Positions 11,336 through 21,960 of a DNA stretch of 64,000 nucleotides are shown piece by piece. Numbering within the stretch: position 1 is the stretch's first letter; each line of letters begins with the position of its first letter. The position numbers and the translations under genes were made by a program. The notes under the pieces are model-generated. The model did no database searches. It saw nothing but the letters and a program-made list of their open reading frames with translations, and was not told where the DNA came from. This DNA comes from Nansenia antarctica (Eukaryota > Chordata > Actinopteri > Argentiniformes > Microstomatidae), in contig OZ022340.1 of assembly GCA_963989245.1 (NCBI GenBank), positions 37,033,375 to 37,097,374 on the forward strand, read 5' to 3'.

Positions 11336-12521
11336 GAACTGAGGTGAGGTGAGCAACAGAGATAGTTCAGGATGATAACAAACAGTTCAGTATGACAGAC
11401 ACAACTAATGTCAAAGAAAAGATGACCAGCAGCTCAAGGCAGTATACTTTACTTTAATTTAATTCATGTTAAATGAATTCATGTTTGAATTCATGTTTGA
11501 TTCATGTTAAAGGAAAAATATTATGAATATAAAAAAATGAATAGTCTTTCTTTAAGGTTTGACATGGCATTCTCTCTCTCTTTTTCTTTCTCTCTCTCTC
11601 TGCTGAGAGACCACTTGCTATTCAAGTATAGCCTACTCCTACGTTTTTTCTGTTGTCCTCACAGAACGGCCTTGCTTTTTCTTCATGTGCTTTATGCCAA
11701 TAACATACTCCATTGGGATACGTGTGTTTCTGGTCATAGGTTCTGGTTGGTGTAGTTGTAGCGTATCATTTTTGGTGTAGGTAGGAGCCCGAACAATGAC
11801 TCAAGCCCAGGGGCCCCCACGAGGTAGGGGCTATGCTTGGGAAATGGAGTTCAATATAAGATCTAAAGAATTAGCCTACTTGTTGTGAGTTTGATTTCAG
11901 AATTTAGCAGTTGGCATTGTTTCTCATGTTTTGGTCTGGCCTATGTATGCTATTTGTCCTGAATGTGCCTTATAGCATACTACTGGTTATACTATGCTCT
12001 CAATAACGTTGTGTGGATTGTTGTCGGCACTCTGAATTCATCAGCGATTGTAGTGTGTCAGTTACGTGTGCGTGTGTGTGTTTTGTGTTCCAAATGTCTA
12101 CATTCGATTCTAGTCAGTCTGGTTATCTCAAGCTTTTTATGTTAACAATCCGTGTTGATGTTGCGTTTGGAAATAGGGCTGTTGTGTCGCAAATGCCAGG
12201 GCTGTTTTTTGATCCCAGTCCGCCCCTGGAGATGACGTATGACTGATCTGATGAATCAACCCCTATTTCATTAATTTTCTCTATATAACGACGTCGATCA
12301 TTGATCGGCAATGACACTATATAATAGTTTGCCTAACTGGCCATCAGATTTGTGCTCCTAATATCTAAAAAGCACTACGGTTTTCTTATTTTATCGGATT
12401 AAAGGAGCAAAGACCAGAAATTCCCATTGACCGCCAGTCAAACTTCTACTCTTCTATCACCCAAAAAGGGGCGTGGACATTACGGGAGGGGAAAGTACCC
12501 GGATGCGTTGCTCTGATGAAT

Positions 12522-13102
12522 GTTTGTGTTTTCTTTTTAAAATAAATCAAGGGAGTAGGTTTGGTCTCAACATTGGTAGGGACCAGAGCAAGTGAAGAAA
12601 ACCATGCAGGGAATTATATTTTTCTGATGAAAATGAATAGGGGGGGGGTGAAAAAAATGCTGTATGTTTAAAAGCATGTTTAATCACACTATAATTTATA
12701 GACAGCCTCACCTGACTCCCTACTGTACTGCTATGAATTTTGGATAAGGCTGGTATGGCTTACTCCCTATGTCCATGGCACTGCTTGCTTGAGGATCCCT
12801 GACACAAAATAGTTGGGGTACAAGTTTTATTTACTTATTTTGGGGGAGAAGACGATTCAGATAGTGAGTCACAGTCATCTCAGATAGTTTGTTCAGATAG
12901 TTTGCATTGTACCATACAACGCAAGGTAACTGACATATCGATAACCGTATGATATTTTGCCACCCGTACCGATAGTATCATAGTACATCGATTCTGCGAT
13001 ACTCTATACATTGTAAGACAATTCATCAACGACACATCACGATATCTGTGTTAACTGGTATTTCATAACGTGGTTCCAGTGTTAGCAGCATTCAGCAGAA
13101 AC
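12522..13102. other. Interior of the outer TIR element, no gene seen
   Basis: AT-rich sequence with CGATA/ATCG-rich patches around 12930-13050. No coding motif is seen. The interrupted sequence resumes after the gypsy insertion at 20598. Confidence 0.5.
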
Positions 13103-13107
13103 CTTCG

Positions 13108-13384
13108 TGTTATAATGTGAGCATTATACCTAGGATGTATATTGAGATGCAATATCTATGTTTTCCCACCAGGGGGAGTTATGGGTAAAAGGGATAGTAT
13201 TTCTAGGACTACAGATATGTAGGCAGGATGTGTTTCCGTATCCGGTATTCAGAGACAGCTTTACAGGTGCGCAGTGTAAGACGCACAGACATGTATGTAT
13301 TACTCATGCTCCCGTTCTATATAAAGTACAAACCGAAAGGACATCAAGCGTCATGTGGCTTTATTACGTTTAAAGGTTACCACA
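13108..13384 (+). repeat. 5' LTR of the gypsy element (277 bp)
   Basis: It begins TGTTATAATGTGAGC and ends GGTTACCACA. The 3' LTR matches it almost base for base on both sides of the inserted LINE, with a few differences such as ATGCAATATC/ATACAATATC, TTTACAGG/TTTATAGG, ATTACTC/ATGACTC and TCTATATAAAG/TCTACATAAAG. A TATATAAAG-like box lies near 13318. The sequence right after it, TATTTTTGGCGACGAGGATA, is where the tRNA primer-binding site should lie; I did not identify the primer. Confidence 0.92.
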
Positions 13385-13486
13385 TATTTTTGGCGACGAG
13401 GATAAACTGGATTTTCGACGAGTCGTCCCGGTTTTGTTTTTGTTAGTGTGAGCTAGGCTAACGGTAGCTAGCTGGACAGCTAACGG

Positions 13487-13933
13487 ATGAGCAACGCCGG
13501 CAGTGGTACTGCAGAGGATTCGCTCGTGGACGGGGAAGCATCGGAGGAAGAGCTGAGTGAGGAAGAGGAGCCTTGCGTTCAGATGGCTACGTTCGGGACC
13601 ATCAGTGAGTTTGTGGAGGCAAACGAAGACTGGACAGAGTATGAGAAAAGGCTGGGACACTTTTTCTCTGCAAATGGAATTAATGAGGAGGCTAGGAAGC
13701 GCTCCATTCTCCTGAGTGTGTGTGGGGCAAAGACTTATAAGCTAATAAGGAATTTAGCCACACCACAGAAACCGGGGGAAATTCCATACGTGGACCTAGT
13801 CAAGCTCGTGGGGAACCACCACAATCCACGACCTTCTGTGATAGTTCAACGTTTTAAATTTCACAGTCTGTTCAGGAAGACAGGTCAGTCTGTAGCCAAT
13901 TTTGTAGCCGAGCTACGTCAGCTGTCATTGTGA
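13487..13933 (+). pseudogene. gag: Gag N-terminal part of the gypsy element
   Basis: The 148-codon frame starts at an ATG 102 bp after the 5' LTR and encodes an acidic N-terminus, then a capsid-like region (for example TEYEKRLGHFFSANGI and VANFVAELRQLSL). It stops at a TGA at 13931, exactly where homologous Gag proteins continue with C-E-F-G. That C-E-F-G is present in the next frame (from about 13930), so a small indel shifted the frame. Gag would package the element's RNA in cytoplasmic particles. Confidence 0.85.
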
Positions 13934-16900
13934 ATTTGGGGCAGTGTTGGATGACATGCTCCGTGACAGGTTAGTTTGCGGCATTAGTAATGACCCCATA
14001 CAGCGCCGCCTGCTGGGGGAAGCCCCACCACTGACTTTCAAAAAGGCCCTGGAGATTTCCCAAGGTATGGAGATGGCTGCTAACAATGCTAAAGACATAC
14101 AGAGAGGGAGTGGGTTGTCGCAGACAGCGACAGTGCACCAAGTCAGGAGGGATCATACCCATAAAGAGACTGGTAAAAATGAGAGTTTCGAAAAAAGGGT
14201 GGAATGTTTTCGGTGTGGAGGATCACATTATGCAAATGACTGCAGATTTAAAGAGACTGTTTGCCATAATTGTAATAAAAAGGGACACCTAGCAAAGAAG
14301 TGCAGGAGTTCAAAAGACAATAAAATGAGCAAGGGCAAGCCTTGGCAGGGGAAACCTAGACAGGCTCAGGCAGACACACACCACCTGGAAGAAGCAGACG
14401 AAGAGGCAGCGTGTGCATACAACATGTTCGGAGTGGAGACAGATGAGGAGCCACCTGAACCCTATTATGCCACTGTCACTGTCAGGGGACAGGACGTAAA
14501 GTTTGAGATTGACTCAGGGGCTACTGCATCAGTCATCAGTGAGGAGACCTACAGGAAGACATGGGGGTCTAACCTACCGCCCATCAGCCCATCAAAGCTG
14601 AGACTCAGGACATATACAGTTCAGCCCATACCGCTTATAGGAGTGCTATATGTGGACATTTCAGCAGAGAACCAGAAGGCAAAAGCCAGGCTGGTGATAG
14701 CTAAGGGCAGGGGACCAAGTCTTTTGGGCCGTGATTGGCTAAGGAAAATTAAACTCAACTGGCATGACGTTAAGTATGTGCACACGACAGACACGACAGC
14801 GGATATCCTGCATCGATACAGTGATGTTTTCAGGGACGAGCTGGGCACACTGAAGGGGGTAACCGTGAAACTCCATGTTGACCCTGAGGCCGCCCCACGG
14901 TTTTTCAAGCCAAGGTCGGTGCCCTATGCCATGAAGGTCAAAGTGGAGGAGGAGCTGGAACGTTTACAGAAGCAAGGCATCATTGAACCCGTCCAGTTTT
15001 CAAGGTGGGCGGCTCCCATTGTCCCAGTCCTGAAAGAAGACAAAACAGCAAGGATATGTGGAGACTACAAGGTGACGGTAAATCAGGTCGCTAGGCTGGA
15101 GGAGTATCCACTACCAAGGGTGGATGACCTGTTTGCAACCTTGTCAGGGGGTAAGCTTTTCACAAAGCTAGACATGAGCCATGCTTACCAGCAACTGCAG
15201 CTGGACGAAGAGTCAAAAGAATATGTCACAATTAACACTCACAAGGGCTTATTCAAATATAATCGCCTTGTGTTTGGGGTGGCATCCAGCCCCGCCATTT
15301 TCCAAAGAATAATGGACACATTGTTACAGGGTATTCCGCACGTAGCGGTATATCTCGATGATATCCTCATCACGGGGGCCACGGAGGCGGAGCATCTGGC
15401 TAACCTAGAGCAGGTGCTGAAACGACTCTCAAACGCAGGACTGCGTTTGAAACGTGCCAAGTGTGTGTTCCTGGCACCGAGCGTGACCTACCTGGGACAC
15501 AGGATCACAGCACAGGGGCTCAGCCATTTGGAAGACAAGGTGAGAGCCATAAAAGAGGCCCCAAGCCCAAAGAGTGTCCATGAACTGAGATCGTTTTTGG
15601 GCATGGTGAATTATTATGGCAAGTTTCTGCCGGATCTTTCAAAGGTGTTGGCCCCGCTGTACAAGCTACTGCATATTGACACTAAGTGGGAGTGGAGTGG
15701 AGAGCAGCAGAGAGCTTTTAAGGAAGTGAAAGAGCTTCTCCAGTCCGCAAAGCTGCTCGTTCACTATGACCCAGACAAAGAAATCATCGTCTCGTGTGAT
15801 GCCTCGCCTTATGGAGTCGGAGCAGTGCTCTCACACATAATGGAGGATGGGGCTGAGAAGCCTGTTGTTTTTGATTCACGTACCCTGACAGCCGCGGAAA
15901 AAGGGTATTCACAGTTAGATAAAGAAGGTCTAGCTGTTGTTTTTGCTGTGAAACGTTTCCATCAATACCTGTATGGACGGGCATTCACTATTACGACGGA
16001 CCATAAACCTCTGATGAGTCTGTTCAGTGAGACAAAATGCATCCCACCGCTGGCCTCAGCCAGGATACAGCGTTGGGCTCTCACACTGTCAGCCTACCAG
16101 TACACTATAGTGTTCAAAGCGGGTAAGGATAACGCAAATGCCGACGCGCTGAGTCGACTGCCGTTACCAGAGACACCCTCTGCTACATATGTGCCTCCAG
16201 AGACTGTGTTTTCATTGGAGAGGCTAGCAGAGACACCTATAAAAGCGACACAAATCAAACAGTGGACAGAGAGGGACCCGGTCCTGTCTCGAGTCAAAAC
16301 CTTCCTTTTGCAAGGTTGGCCCAGTGTCGTGGAGGGAGAGGAACTGAGGCCTTATGCTAAACGCAAAACAGAACTGAGCCTGCAGGACGGCTGCATCTTC
16401 TGGGGGTCGAGGGTCATCGTACCTTCCCCAGGCCGGTCACAAGTTGTGGAGGAGATACATGAGACTCATCCAGGAGTGTCCCGGATGAAAAGCCTTGCGA
16501 GATCTTACGTCTGGTGGCCAAGAATGGACGATGATCTGGAGAGCAAGGTGAAATCATGCACACAGTGTCAGACAAATCAGAACAATCCACCGCCAGCCCC
16601 GTTGCACCCATGGGAGTGGCCAGACCGCCCCTGGTCTAGGCTGCATGTGGACTTCGCAGGACCCTTTATGGGGCAGATGTTTCTGATAATGGTAGACGCA
16701 CACTCAAAATGGATAGAAGCCCATATTATGAGCAATATCACAGCCCCCACAACCATAGACCAACTCAGACAAGTGTTTGCAGTCCATGGGTTGCCCGACA
16801 CCCTGGTCTCTGATAATGGCCCGACGTTCACTAGTGAGCTATTCAGTGAATTCATGCAACAGAATGGCATTAATCACATTAGGACGGCGCCGTTCCACCC

Positions 16901-17620
16901 AGCCTCAAATGGTTTGGCTGAGCGGGCTGTTCAGACAGTGAAAGAGGGGTTAAAGAGGATGACAGGAGACTCTCTAAGCACTAAACTTTCACGTTTCATG
17001 TTTACCTATCGCCTCACGCCTCAAACGACAACGGCGCGCACGCCAGCAGAGATGCTGATGGGGCGTAGGCCTAAGGCAAGATTGGACTTGCTGCGCCCAG
17101 ACATGAAGGCGAAAGTGCAGAGGAAGCAGAGAAGCAGAAGGAGCAACATGATCAGCATGCAAAAGAGAGACAGTTAGAACCTGAGGACAATGTCTATGTG
17201 AGAAACTTCAGTACTATCAACAAGCAACCGTGGCTGCCTGGCGTTATTCTGAAACAGAGTGGCCCAGTCTCCTATGTTGTTAAACTGACTGATGGACGTG
17301 TTTTCCGTAGACACCAGGACCATGTACGTCTGCGTCACGACACAGTTTCAGAGACAGATCGCACCACGGTGGATACCCATGTGAGACAGACTATTGGAGA
17401 CGTATGTTCACCAGTGACTGTACCAGAGAGAGACTCACTAGGAGAGGTGTCTGTGTCCCCAAGAGAAGTGGGACTTCCCCACACTGACACTCAGACCCCT
17501 CTCAGGCTCTCAACCCCAGAGCCACCCAAACCTCAGTCACCTGTGGTGGGTCCGAGGTCACCAGGAGTATTGCGCAGGTCACAGCGTGATCGCAAACCTC
17601 CCGACAGAATGAATGTTTAA
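13930..17620 (+). pseudogene. pol: Gag C-terminus plus Pol (PR-RT-RNaseH-IN) of the gypsy element
   Basis: The long frame reads through 17177 (1077 codons from 13944). Two CCHC zinc knuckles lie at about residues 88-120 (CFRCGGSHYANDC and CHNCNKKGHLAKKC). The aspartic protease has DSGA at about 190. The RT has LDMSHAY and the catalytic YLDD at about 469. RNase H begins near 615 (SCDASPYGVGAVL). The integrase has an HHCC zinc finger near 830-870, then a DDE core with HVDFAGPF, SDNGPTF and GLAERAVQ (about 900-992). A frameshift at about 17105-17140 separates the integrase C-terminal domain, which continues to 17620 (PWLPGVILKQSGPVSYVVKL). Gag and Pol share one frame here, as in Mag-clade elements. 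Confidence 0.93.
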
Positions 17621-17798
17621 TGGGACAGTTATGAAAGTATAACTGTTTAAAAATGTTATGTTTTTCAAGTGCCTTATTTGGTAAGCTGTTGCTAAGACAT
17701 GTTCTGGTATATATATATATATTTTTTTGAGAAAAGTACAAGGGTAAGACCCTACTGTTATTTTTGTATTGCATTGACATTTGGGAATGTTGAAATTT

Positions 17799-17811
17799 AA
17801 AGGGGGAGAGG
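17799..17811 (+). promoter_or_regulatory. Polypurine tract of the gypsy element
   Basis: AAAGGGGGAGAGG lies directly before the TGTTATAATG start of the 3' LTR, the expected place for the plus-strand primer. Confidence 0.9.
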
Positions 17812-17926
17812 TGTTATAATGTGAGCATTATACCTAGGATGTATATTGAGATACAATATCTATGTTTTCCCACCAGGGGGAGTTATGGGTAAAAGGGATA
17901 GTATTTCTAGGACTACAGATATGTAG
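17812..17926 (+). repeat. 3' LTR of the gypsy element, first part
   Basis: Matches the first 115 bp of the 5' LTR and stops at GATATGTAG, where the LINE begins. The rest of the LTR resumes at 20431. Confidence 0.93.
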
Positions 17927-17965
<39 letters not shown>

Positions 17966-18327
17966 AACTTTATTAGAAGATTTGCAGAAGTAGGTACATG
18001 AAAGTACATATTACATACAAGGTCAACTAAAAGGATAAAAACCCAAGAAAGCCACTGGCTTATTTCAATTGGGGTCCTTGATTCTCAATTCATCGTTACA
18101 TGTAAGACAGACAAAAAAAACTAGTACTATCTACAAGATAATACAGACAAATAACTATTACTATCTACAAGATAAACATACATCCATCATGGGAAGAACA
18201 ATACAACAAAACATAAGGTATGTACAGCGGGTAGGACAGGTGGGGACATACACCACAGGTGGGGGCGGGGGACAAAACACAAAGTATGTACAGTGGGTAG
18301 TTCGGGTCTTTTAATCTGATTTTTGAT

Positions 18328-20223
18328 TTAGAGGGTCCAGTTACGGATTGCAGCCTCCTGTAAATGTTTTTTGAGAGTGGTTTTGAAGGTGGGCAGTGTT
18401 TTGCACTCCTTTAAGATTATAGGAAGGGCGTTCCACATTTTTACTGCATAGTTTGCAAACGAGTTTAACCCCTTGTTTGTGGTGCAACGCGGTTGAACGT
18501 GGTTCGTGGAGCTTCCTCTGGTGTTGTATGTGTGGACGTTGTTCACTTTTTGGAAGTATGTTGACAGGTACTTGGGTGTCTTTGTGGTGTAGCGTATCTT
18601 GAAGACCAGGCCCAGTGCAAGCTGCTGCACTCTGTCAACTACTCGTAGCCAATCAAGGCTCAAAAAATGAGCAGCGGTTAGATGTGTCCTAGGGTTGAGG
18701 CCTAGCAGAAGCCTAACCAGTTTATTTTGGGCTGTCTGGAGTCTTGTTTTATGGGCCTTTGTGGTTCTATAGTACCATGATGTTACGGCATAGTCGAAGT
18801 GACATTGAATGAGAGCTCCTGATAGGGTCCTCAGTGTGTTTTTACTGACAAGTGAGGATATCCTGTACAATAATCTAGTTCTATGGTTCACTTTTTTGAT
18901 TACTTTAGCTGCCATTTTATCTCCGGAAAGATTTGCCTCTAAGATGGAGCCCAGGTATATAATATCCTCTTTTCTTGTGATATTAATGTTACCCACTTTT
19001 ATTTTAAAATTTTCAGCCTTTCTGAGTTTAGATGGGGATCCGTATAGGATGGTTTCAGTTTTACCTAGGTGTATTGATAGTTTATTGTCAGCTAGCCAGA
19101 TGCAGATTCTACTCAGTTCAGTGCTTAGCGCTTTTTCCACCTGCAATATGTCCCTGTCAGAGACCAGCAGAGCCGAGTCATCCGCGAACAGGAACAAATT
19201 GCAATCACATGCTGATGACATGTCATTCACATATATTAGGAACAGTAAAGGTCCCAATATGCTTCCTTGTGGAACGCCGCAGGTCACTGGGAGGGGGGGG
19301 GACAGTGTTCCGTTCACACTAACCACCTGTTCCCTCCCCTCTAAGTAGGATTGCATCCAGCTCACCGATGTTCTATCGAACCCAATTGCTTTCAGTTTAT
19401 CTAACAATATGTGGTGATCTACTGTGTCGAAGGCCTTCTGGAGGTCCAGCATGACCATGCCGCAGTACTTGCCCGAGTCCACCTCATGGTTGATGTGGTC
19501 GTTCAAATAGAGAAGGCATGTGTCAGTGGAATGGGATGTTCTGAATCCTGATTGAAATTCATACATCAGATTTTTTTCGGTAAGGTACCTATCAACCTGT
19601 TCATAAACTATTTTTTCAGCCTTTCTGAGTTTAGATGGGGATCCGTATAGGATGGTTTCAGTTTTACCTAGGTGTATTGATAGTTTATTGTCAGCTAGCC
19701 AGATGCAGATTCTACTCAGTTCAGTGCTTAGCGCTTTTTCCACCTGCAATATGTCCCTGTCAGAGACCAGCAGAGCCGAGTCATCCGCGAACAGGAACAA
19801 ATTGCAATCACATGCTGATGACATGTCATTCACATATATTAGGAACAGTAAAGGTCCCAATATGCTTCCTTGTGGAACGCCGCAGGTCACTGGGAGGGGG
19901 GGGGACAGTGTTCCGTTCACACTAACCACCTGTTCCCTCCCCTCTAAGTAGGATTGCATCCAGCTCACCGATGTTCTATCGAACCCAATTGCTTTCAGTT
20001 TATCTAACAATATGTGGTGATCTACTGTGTCGAAGGCCTTCTGGAGGTCCAGCATGACCATGCCGCAGTACTTGCCCGAGTCCACCTCATGGTTGATGTG
20101 GTCGTTCAAATAGAGAAGGCATGTGTCAGTGGAATGGGATGTTCTGAATCCTGATTGAAATTCATACATCAGATTTTTTTCGGTAAGGTACCTATCAACC
20201 TGTTCATAAACTATTTTTTCCAT
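18328..20223 (-). CDS. LINE reverse transcriptase with duplicated RT palm
   Basis: A 631-codon open frame encodes a non-LTR reverse transcriptase lacking its endonuclease. The RT core occurs twice in tandem. Each copy contains FQSGFRTSHSTDTC, motif A in MLDLQKAFDTVDHH, the GVPQGSILGPLLF block and the catalytic FADDS. The junction falls after SPSKLRKAE, where the second copy restarts KIVYEQVDRY. The period is 603 bp (201 codons), so the frame is kept. Downstream come thumb and C-terminal regions (YLGSILEANLSG, LLYRISSLVS, MWNALP). The frame is open to its natural stop despite the duplication. Truncated LINEs are normally dead on arrival, so I do not infer activity. Confidence 0.9.
   Translation of the reverse strand: MEKIVYEQVDRYLTEKNLMYEFQSGFRTSHSTDTCLLYLNDHINHEVDSGKYCGMVMLDLQKAFDTVDHHILLDKLKAIGFDRTSVSWMQSYLEGREQVVSVNGTLSPPLPVTCGVPQGSILGPLLFLIYVNDMSSACDCNLFLFADDSALLVSDRDILQVEKALSTELSRICIWLADNKLSIHLGKTETILYGSPSKLRKAEKIVYEQVDRYLTEKNLMYEFQSGFRTSHSTDTCLLYLNDHINHEVDSGKYCGMVMLDLQKAFDTVDHHILLDKLKAIGFDRTSVSWMQSYLEGREQVVSVNGTLSPPLPVTCGVPQGSILGPLLFLIYVNDMSSACDCNLFLFADDSALLVSDRDILQVEKALSTELSRICIWLADNKLSIHLGKTETILYGSPSKLRKAENFKIKVGNINITRKEDIIYLGSILEANLSGDKMAAKVIKKVNHRTRLLYRISSLVSKNTLRTLSGALIQCHFDYAVTSWYYRTTKAHKTRLQTAQNKLVRLLLGLNPRTHLTAAHFLSLDWLRVVDRVQQLALGLVFKIRYTTKTPKYLSTYFQKVNNVHTYNTRGSSTNHVQPRCTTNKGLNSFANYAVKMWNALPIILKECKTLPTFKTTLKKHLQEAAIRNWTL
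19014..20219. repeat. 603-bp tandem duplication within the LINE RT
   Basis: CAGCCTTTCTGAGTTTAGAT occurs at 19014 and 19617. The two 603-bp blocks 19014-19616 and 19617-20219 appear identical by eye. The 603-bp period equals 201 codons and preserves the reading frame. Confidence 0.93.
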
Positions 20224-20430
20224 AAGTTTCGAGATGGAATTAAGAATAGAAACAGGTCGGTAGTTGCCTGGGTCTAATTTGCTTCCTTTTTAATACAGTG
20301 GGGTTACCCTTGCTATTTTAAAGTCAAGGGGGACGTGTCCCTGTTTGATGGAGAGGTTTATTATGTGGGTGATGATTGGGGTAATGGAGGCAGCTGAGTC
20401 TTTTAGAAATCTGGCTGGAATATTGTCATG

Positions 20431-20592
20431 GCAGGATGTGTTTCCGTATCCGGTATTCAGAGACAGCTTTATAGGTGCGCAGTGTAAGACGCACAGACAT
20501 GTATGTATGACTCATGCTCCCGTTCTACATAAAGTACAAACCGAAAGGACATCAAGCGTCATGTGGCTTTATTACGTTTAAAGGTTACCACA
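20431..20592 (+). repeat. 3' LTR of the gypsy element, second part
   Basis: Matches the second part of the 5' LTR from GCAGGATGTGTTTCC to GGTTACCACA and is followed by the TSD CTTCG. The LTR is restored exactly when the LINE is removed. Confidence 0.93.
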
Positions 20593-20597
20593 CTTCG

Positions 20598-21055
20598 TTT
20601 TCCACAACACTACAGGTGAAGGTCCTTGCAAATAAACCCAGATAGACTTGGTAATAGTCGTAGTAGCCCTCGGGGAGTTAAAGGGATTGGCCTTGTTTTT
20701 AAATATAATCATTCCAGACTTAAGATATTGTGCATATGTCGTATTTGTTTTTAAATTTCAGCCATTCATCTTCTTAATTTTTATAACACCACATGCTGAT
20801 AGAACATCGACATGCTAGAAACACATAACTACACATAAGATGATCCCCAAACACGAACACGTCCCCCAACGAAAGTATTTTCAAAAGTCTCCCTTTTTTG
20901 CCTCCGGCAAACGAGAATAGTGAAACCATTCCAGAAATGATACATAATTAACGATCATTAAACTGTTGTTTATTATATCGAGTGGGTACTTTAAAACTTC
21001 ACGTTTTTTAGTTATGAAAAAAAACTAGTCTGCGAGTTGTTTTGGTTTAGCCCTA
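20598..21055. other. Interior of the outer TIR element, no gene seen
   Basis: This continues the sequence interrupted by the gypsy insertion. It is AT-rich, and no motif is recognised. Confidence 0.45.
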
Positions 21056-21190
21056 GGCTGCGTTCGTAAATTCGCTCTGGAGATCTGATCAGCAGTCATG
21101 GAATGCCTCTTGTCCAATTACTTGGTCCCTTTATTACGTTGAGCCCAGTGTGCCCTCTGGCACTCTCAGAGAGAATTTACGAACGCAGCC
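21056..21190. mobile_element. 135-bp palindromic MITE (GGCTGCGTTCGTAAATTC family)
   Basis: GGCTGCGTTCGTAAATTCGC at the left is mirrored by GAATTTACGAACGCAGCC at the right. Interior sequence such as GCCTCTTGTCCAATTACTTGG is shared, in inverse orientation, with repeats at 44024-44150 and 60682-60815. It is a small non-coding DNA-transposon derivative. Confidence 0.85.
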
Positions 21191-21472
21191 ATCATGTCAA
21201 TCGTGTTAGTTTTTTTTTTCTTCAAATAATATCGAGCAACTTCGGATAGAATCTGTATCTGTTTAAATCTCATTATTCGTGCTATCCGAATACCGTATTC
21301 GTATTCGGGTACATCCCTAGTGTGTATGTATGTGACTGTCAGTCACAAGTTTATATTCTACGGATGTTGTTCAGTGCTGTATGCGCGTTCCCGGTTCCAT
21401 GTGTACTCTTGTGTACTTCATATTCTATGAGCTGATTATCTCTCGTGTACTTCATATTCAATGAGCTAATGA

Positions 21473-21477
<5 letters not shown>

Positions 21478-21522
<45 letters not shown>
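21478..21522. repeat. (GT)n microsatellite
   Basis: About 22 uninterrupted GT units, preceded by GAGCTAATGATCTTTC as at the left flank of the outer TIR element. Confidence 0.97.
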
Positions 21523-21524
<2 letters not shown>

Positions 21525-21960
21525 ATGCGCGTTCCGCATGTTCAGCTGCAGCAGTCGGATATCTTGGTATTTGATCACCTTCTATATAAAATCACCTGCT
21601 CGCGGCTTTAATGACTTAACCGCTATTTAAAAATAAAAAAAAACTCTAGTTTTTGGTGAAATTACGTATTTGTTTTGAGCACCAGTGTGCGTTTTATGCG
21701 CGTATCGCGCGACAACTGACCGCCCCGACACTAATGTGAACAATCCTGGAGGAAACACGAAATACACAAAATACGAATCTTTAGATCACTTGAATGTACT
21801 TTTAAGTTCATTAGACCAAATACAAATGACTCAAATCAAGTCTCAAATTAGAGGTGACAGTCTGCACCTGATTTCTGGAGTACAGAAGAGACCTCTCAGA
21901 TTAATTGTACTGTACCATTCTGAACAGTACAGTTACTTTCAAATACACTTTGTGAGCTCA
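21523..21960. other. No gene recognised
   Basis: AT-rich sequence between the GT microsatellite and the 148-bp palindrome. The short open frames here show no recognisable motif. Confidence 0.4.

Larger units (their letters stand above)
6876..12228 (+). mobile_element. hAT transposon with 8-bp TSD
   Basis: The ends read CAGTGGCGGACTGG (6876) and CCCAGTCCGCCCCTG (to 12228), an imperfect terminal inverted repeat typical of hAT elements. Subterminal inverted matches such as GCAAATGCCAGG follow. Perfect 8-bp duplications GAGATGAC flank it at 6868-6875 and 12229-12236. The element holds a broken transposase gene (7101-9787), a long minisatellite (10211-11335) and about 1.2 kb of non-coding sequence. 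It inserted in the right arm of the fold-back element. Confidence 0.93.
6326..12521. mobile_element. Fold-back (long inverted repeat) element split by a hAT
   Basis: The left arm (6326-6669) and the right arm (6825-6875 plus 12237-12521) are inverted copies. ATTCATCAGAGCAA at the left tip matches TTGCTCTGATGAAT at the right. Long stretches such as GACTGGCGGTCAATGGGAAT, and the inner CTGTCATCAGGGATTTGTAG, also match their complements. Removing the hAT at 6876-12228 joins the right arm perfectly, leaving a roughly 850-bp element with arms near 340 bp and a 155-bp loop (6670-6824). It has no coding capacity. Confidence 0.85.
17927..20430 (-). mobile_element. 5'-truncated LINE inserted in the gypsy LTR
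   Basis: In plus coordinates the element starts with an array of GATT repeats, then GAAAACTTTATTAGAAG; read in sense this is its 3' end with a short tandem-repeat tail. It ends at TATTGTCATG where LTR sequence resumes, so it is 5' truncated. It encodes a reverse transcriptase on the minus strand. I see no target duplication longer than one or two bases. Another 3' fragment of the same family lies at 52176-52280. The clade (Rex/CR1/jockey-like) is not settled. Confidence 0.88.
13108..20592 (+). mobile_element. Ty3/gypsy LTR retrotransposon, Mag/K02A2.6-like, with nested LINE
   Basis: The element is bounded by LTRs beginning TGTTATAATG and ending GGTTACCACA, and flanked by the 5-bp target duplication CTTCG (13103-13107 and 20593-20597). 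Between the LTRs lie gag (two CCHC knuckles), protease, reverse transcriptase, RNase H and integrase, in the gypsy order. The 3' LTR is split by a LINE (17927-20430). Without that insertion the element is about 5.0 kb. Frameshifts in gag and after the integrase core make it non-functional as read. Confidence 0.95.
6147..21319. mobile_element. Outer TIR element holding nested insertions (hAT-like ends)
   Basis: The left end starts TAGGGGTGTAACGAG (6147). The right end, read in reverse from 21319, starts TAGGGATGTACCCG. Both then share CTGTATCTGTTTA-like and ATTCGGATA-like subterminal stretches. Immediately outside lies the same 8-bp word GTGTGTAT (6139-6146 and 21320-21327), as expected for a hAT target duplication. 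The match is weakened because the left copy abuts a GT microsatellite. Inside sit the fold-back element, a hAT transposon, a gypsy element with its LINE, and a MITE. I cannot identify a transposase that belongs to the outer element. Confidence 0.5.

Noticed and set aside
10183..11356. Three minus-strand frames of 365-383 codons rich in Leu/Ser/Cys
   Set aside because: Artefact of the stop-free 31/26-bp minisatellite.
18809..19951. Plus-strand frames of 96-179 codons opposite the LINE RT
   Set aside because: They are antisense shadows of the RT frame and are duplicated because the RT is duplicated.
21445..21630. Cys/Val-rich small membrane protein
   Set aside because: Encoded by the GT microsatellite.
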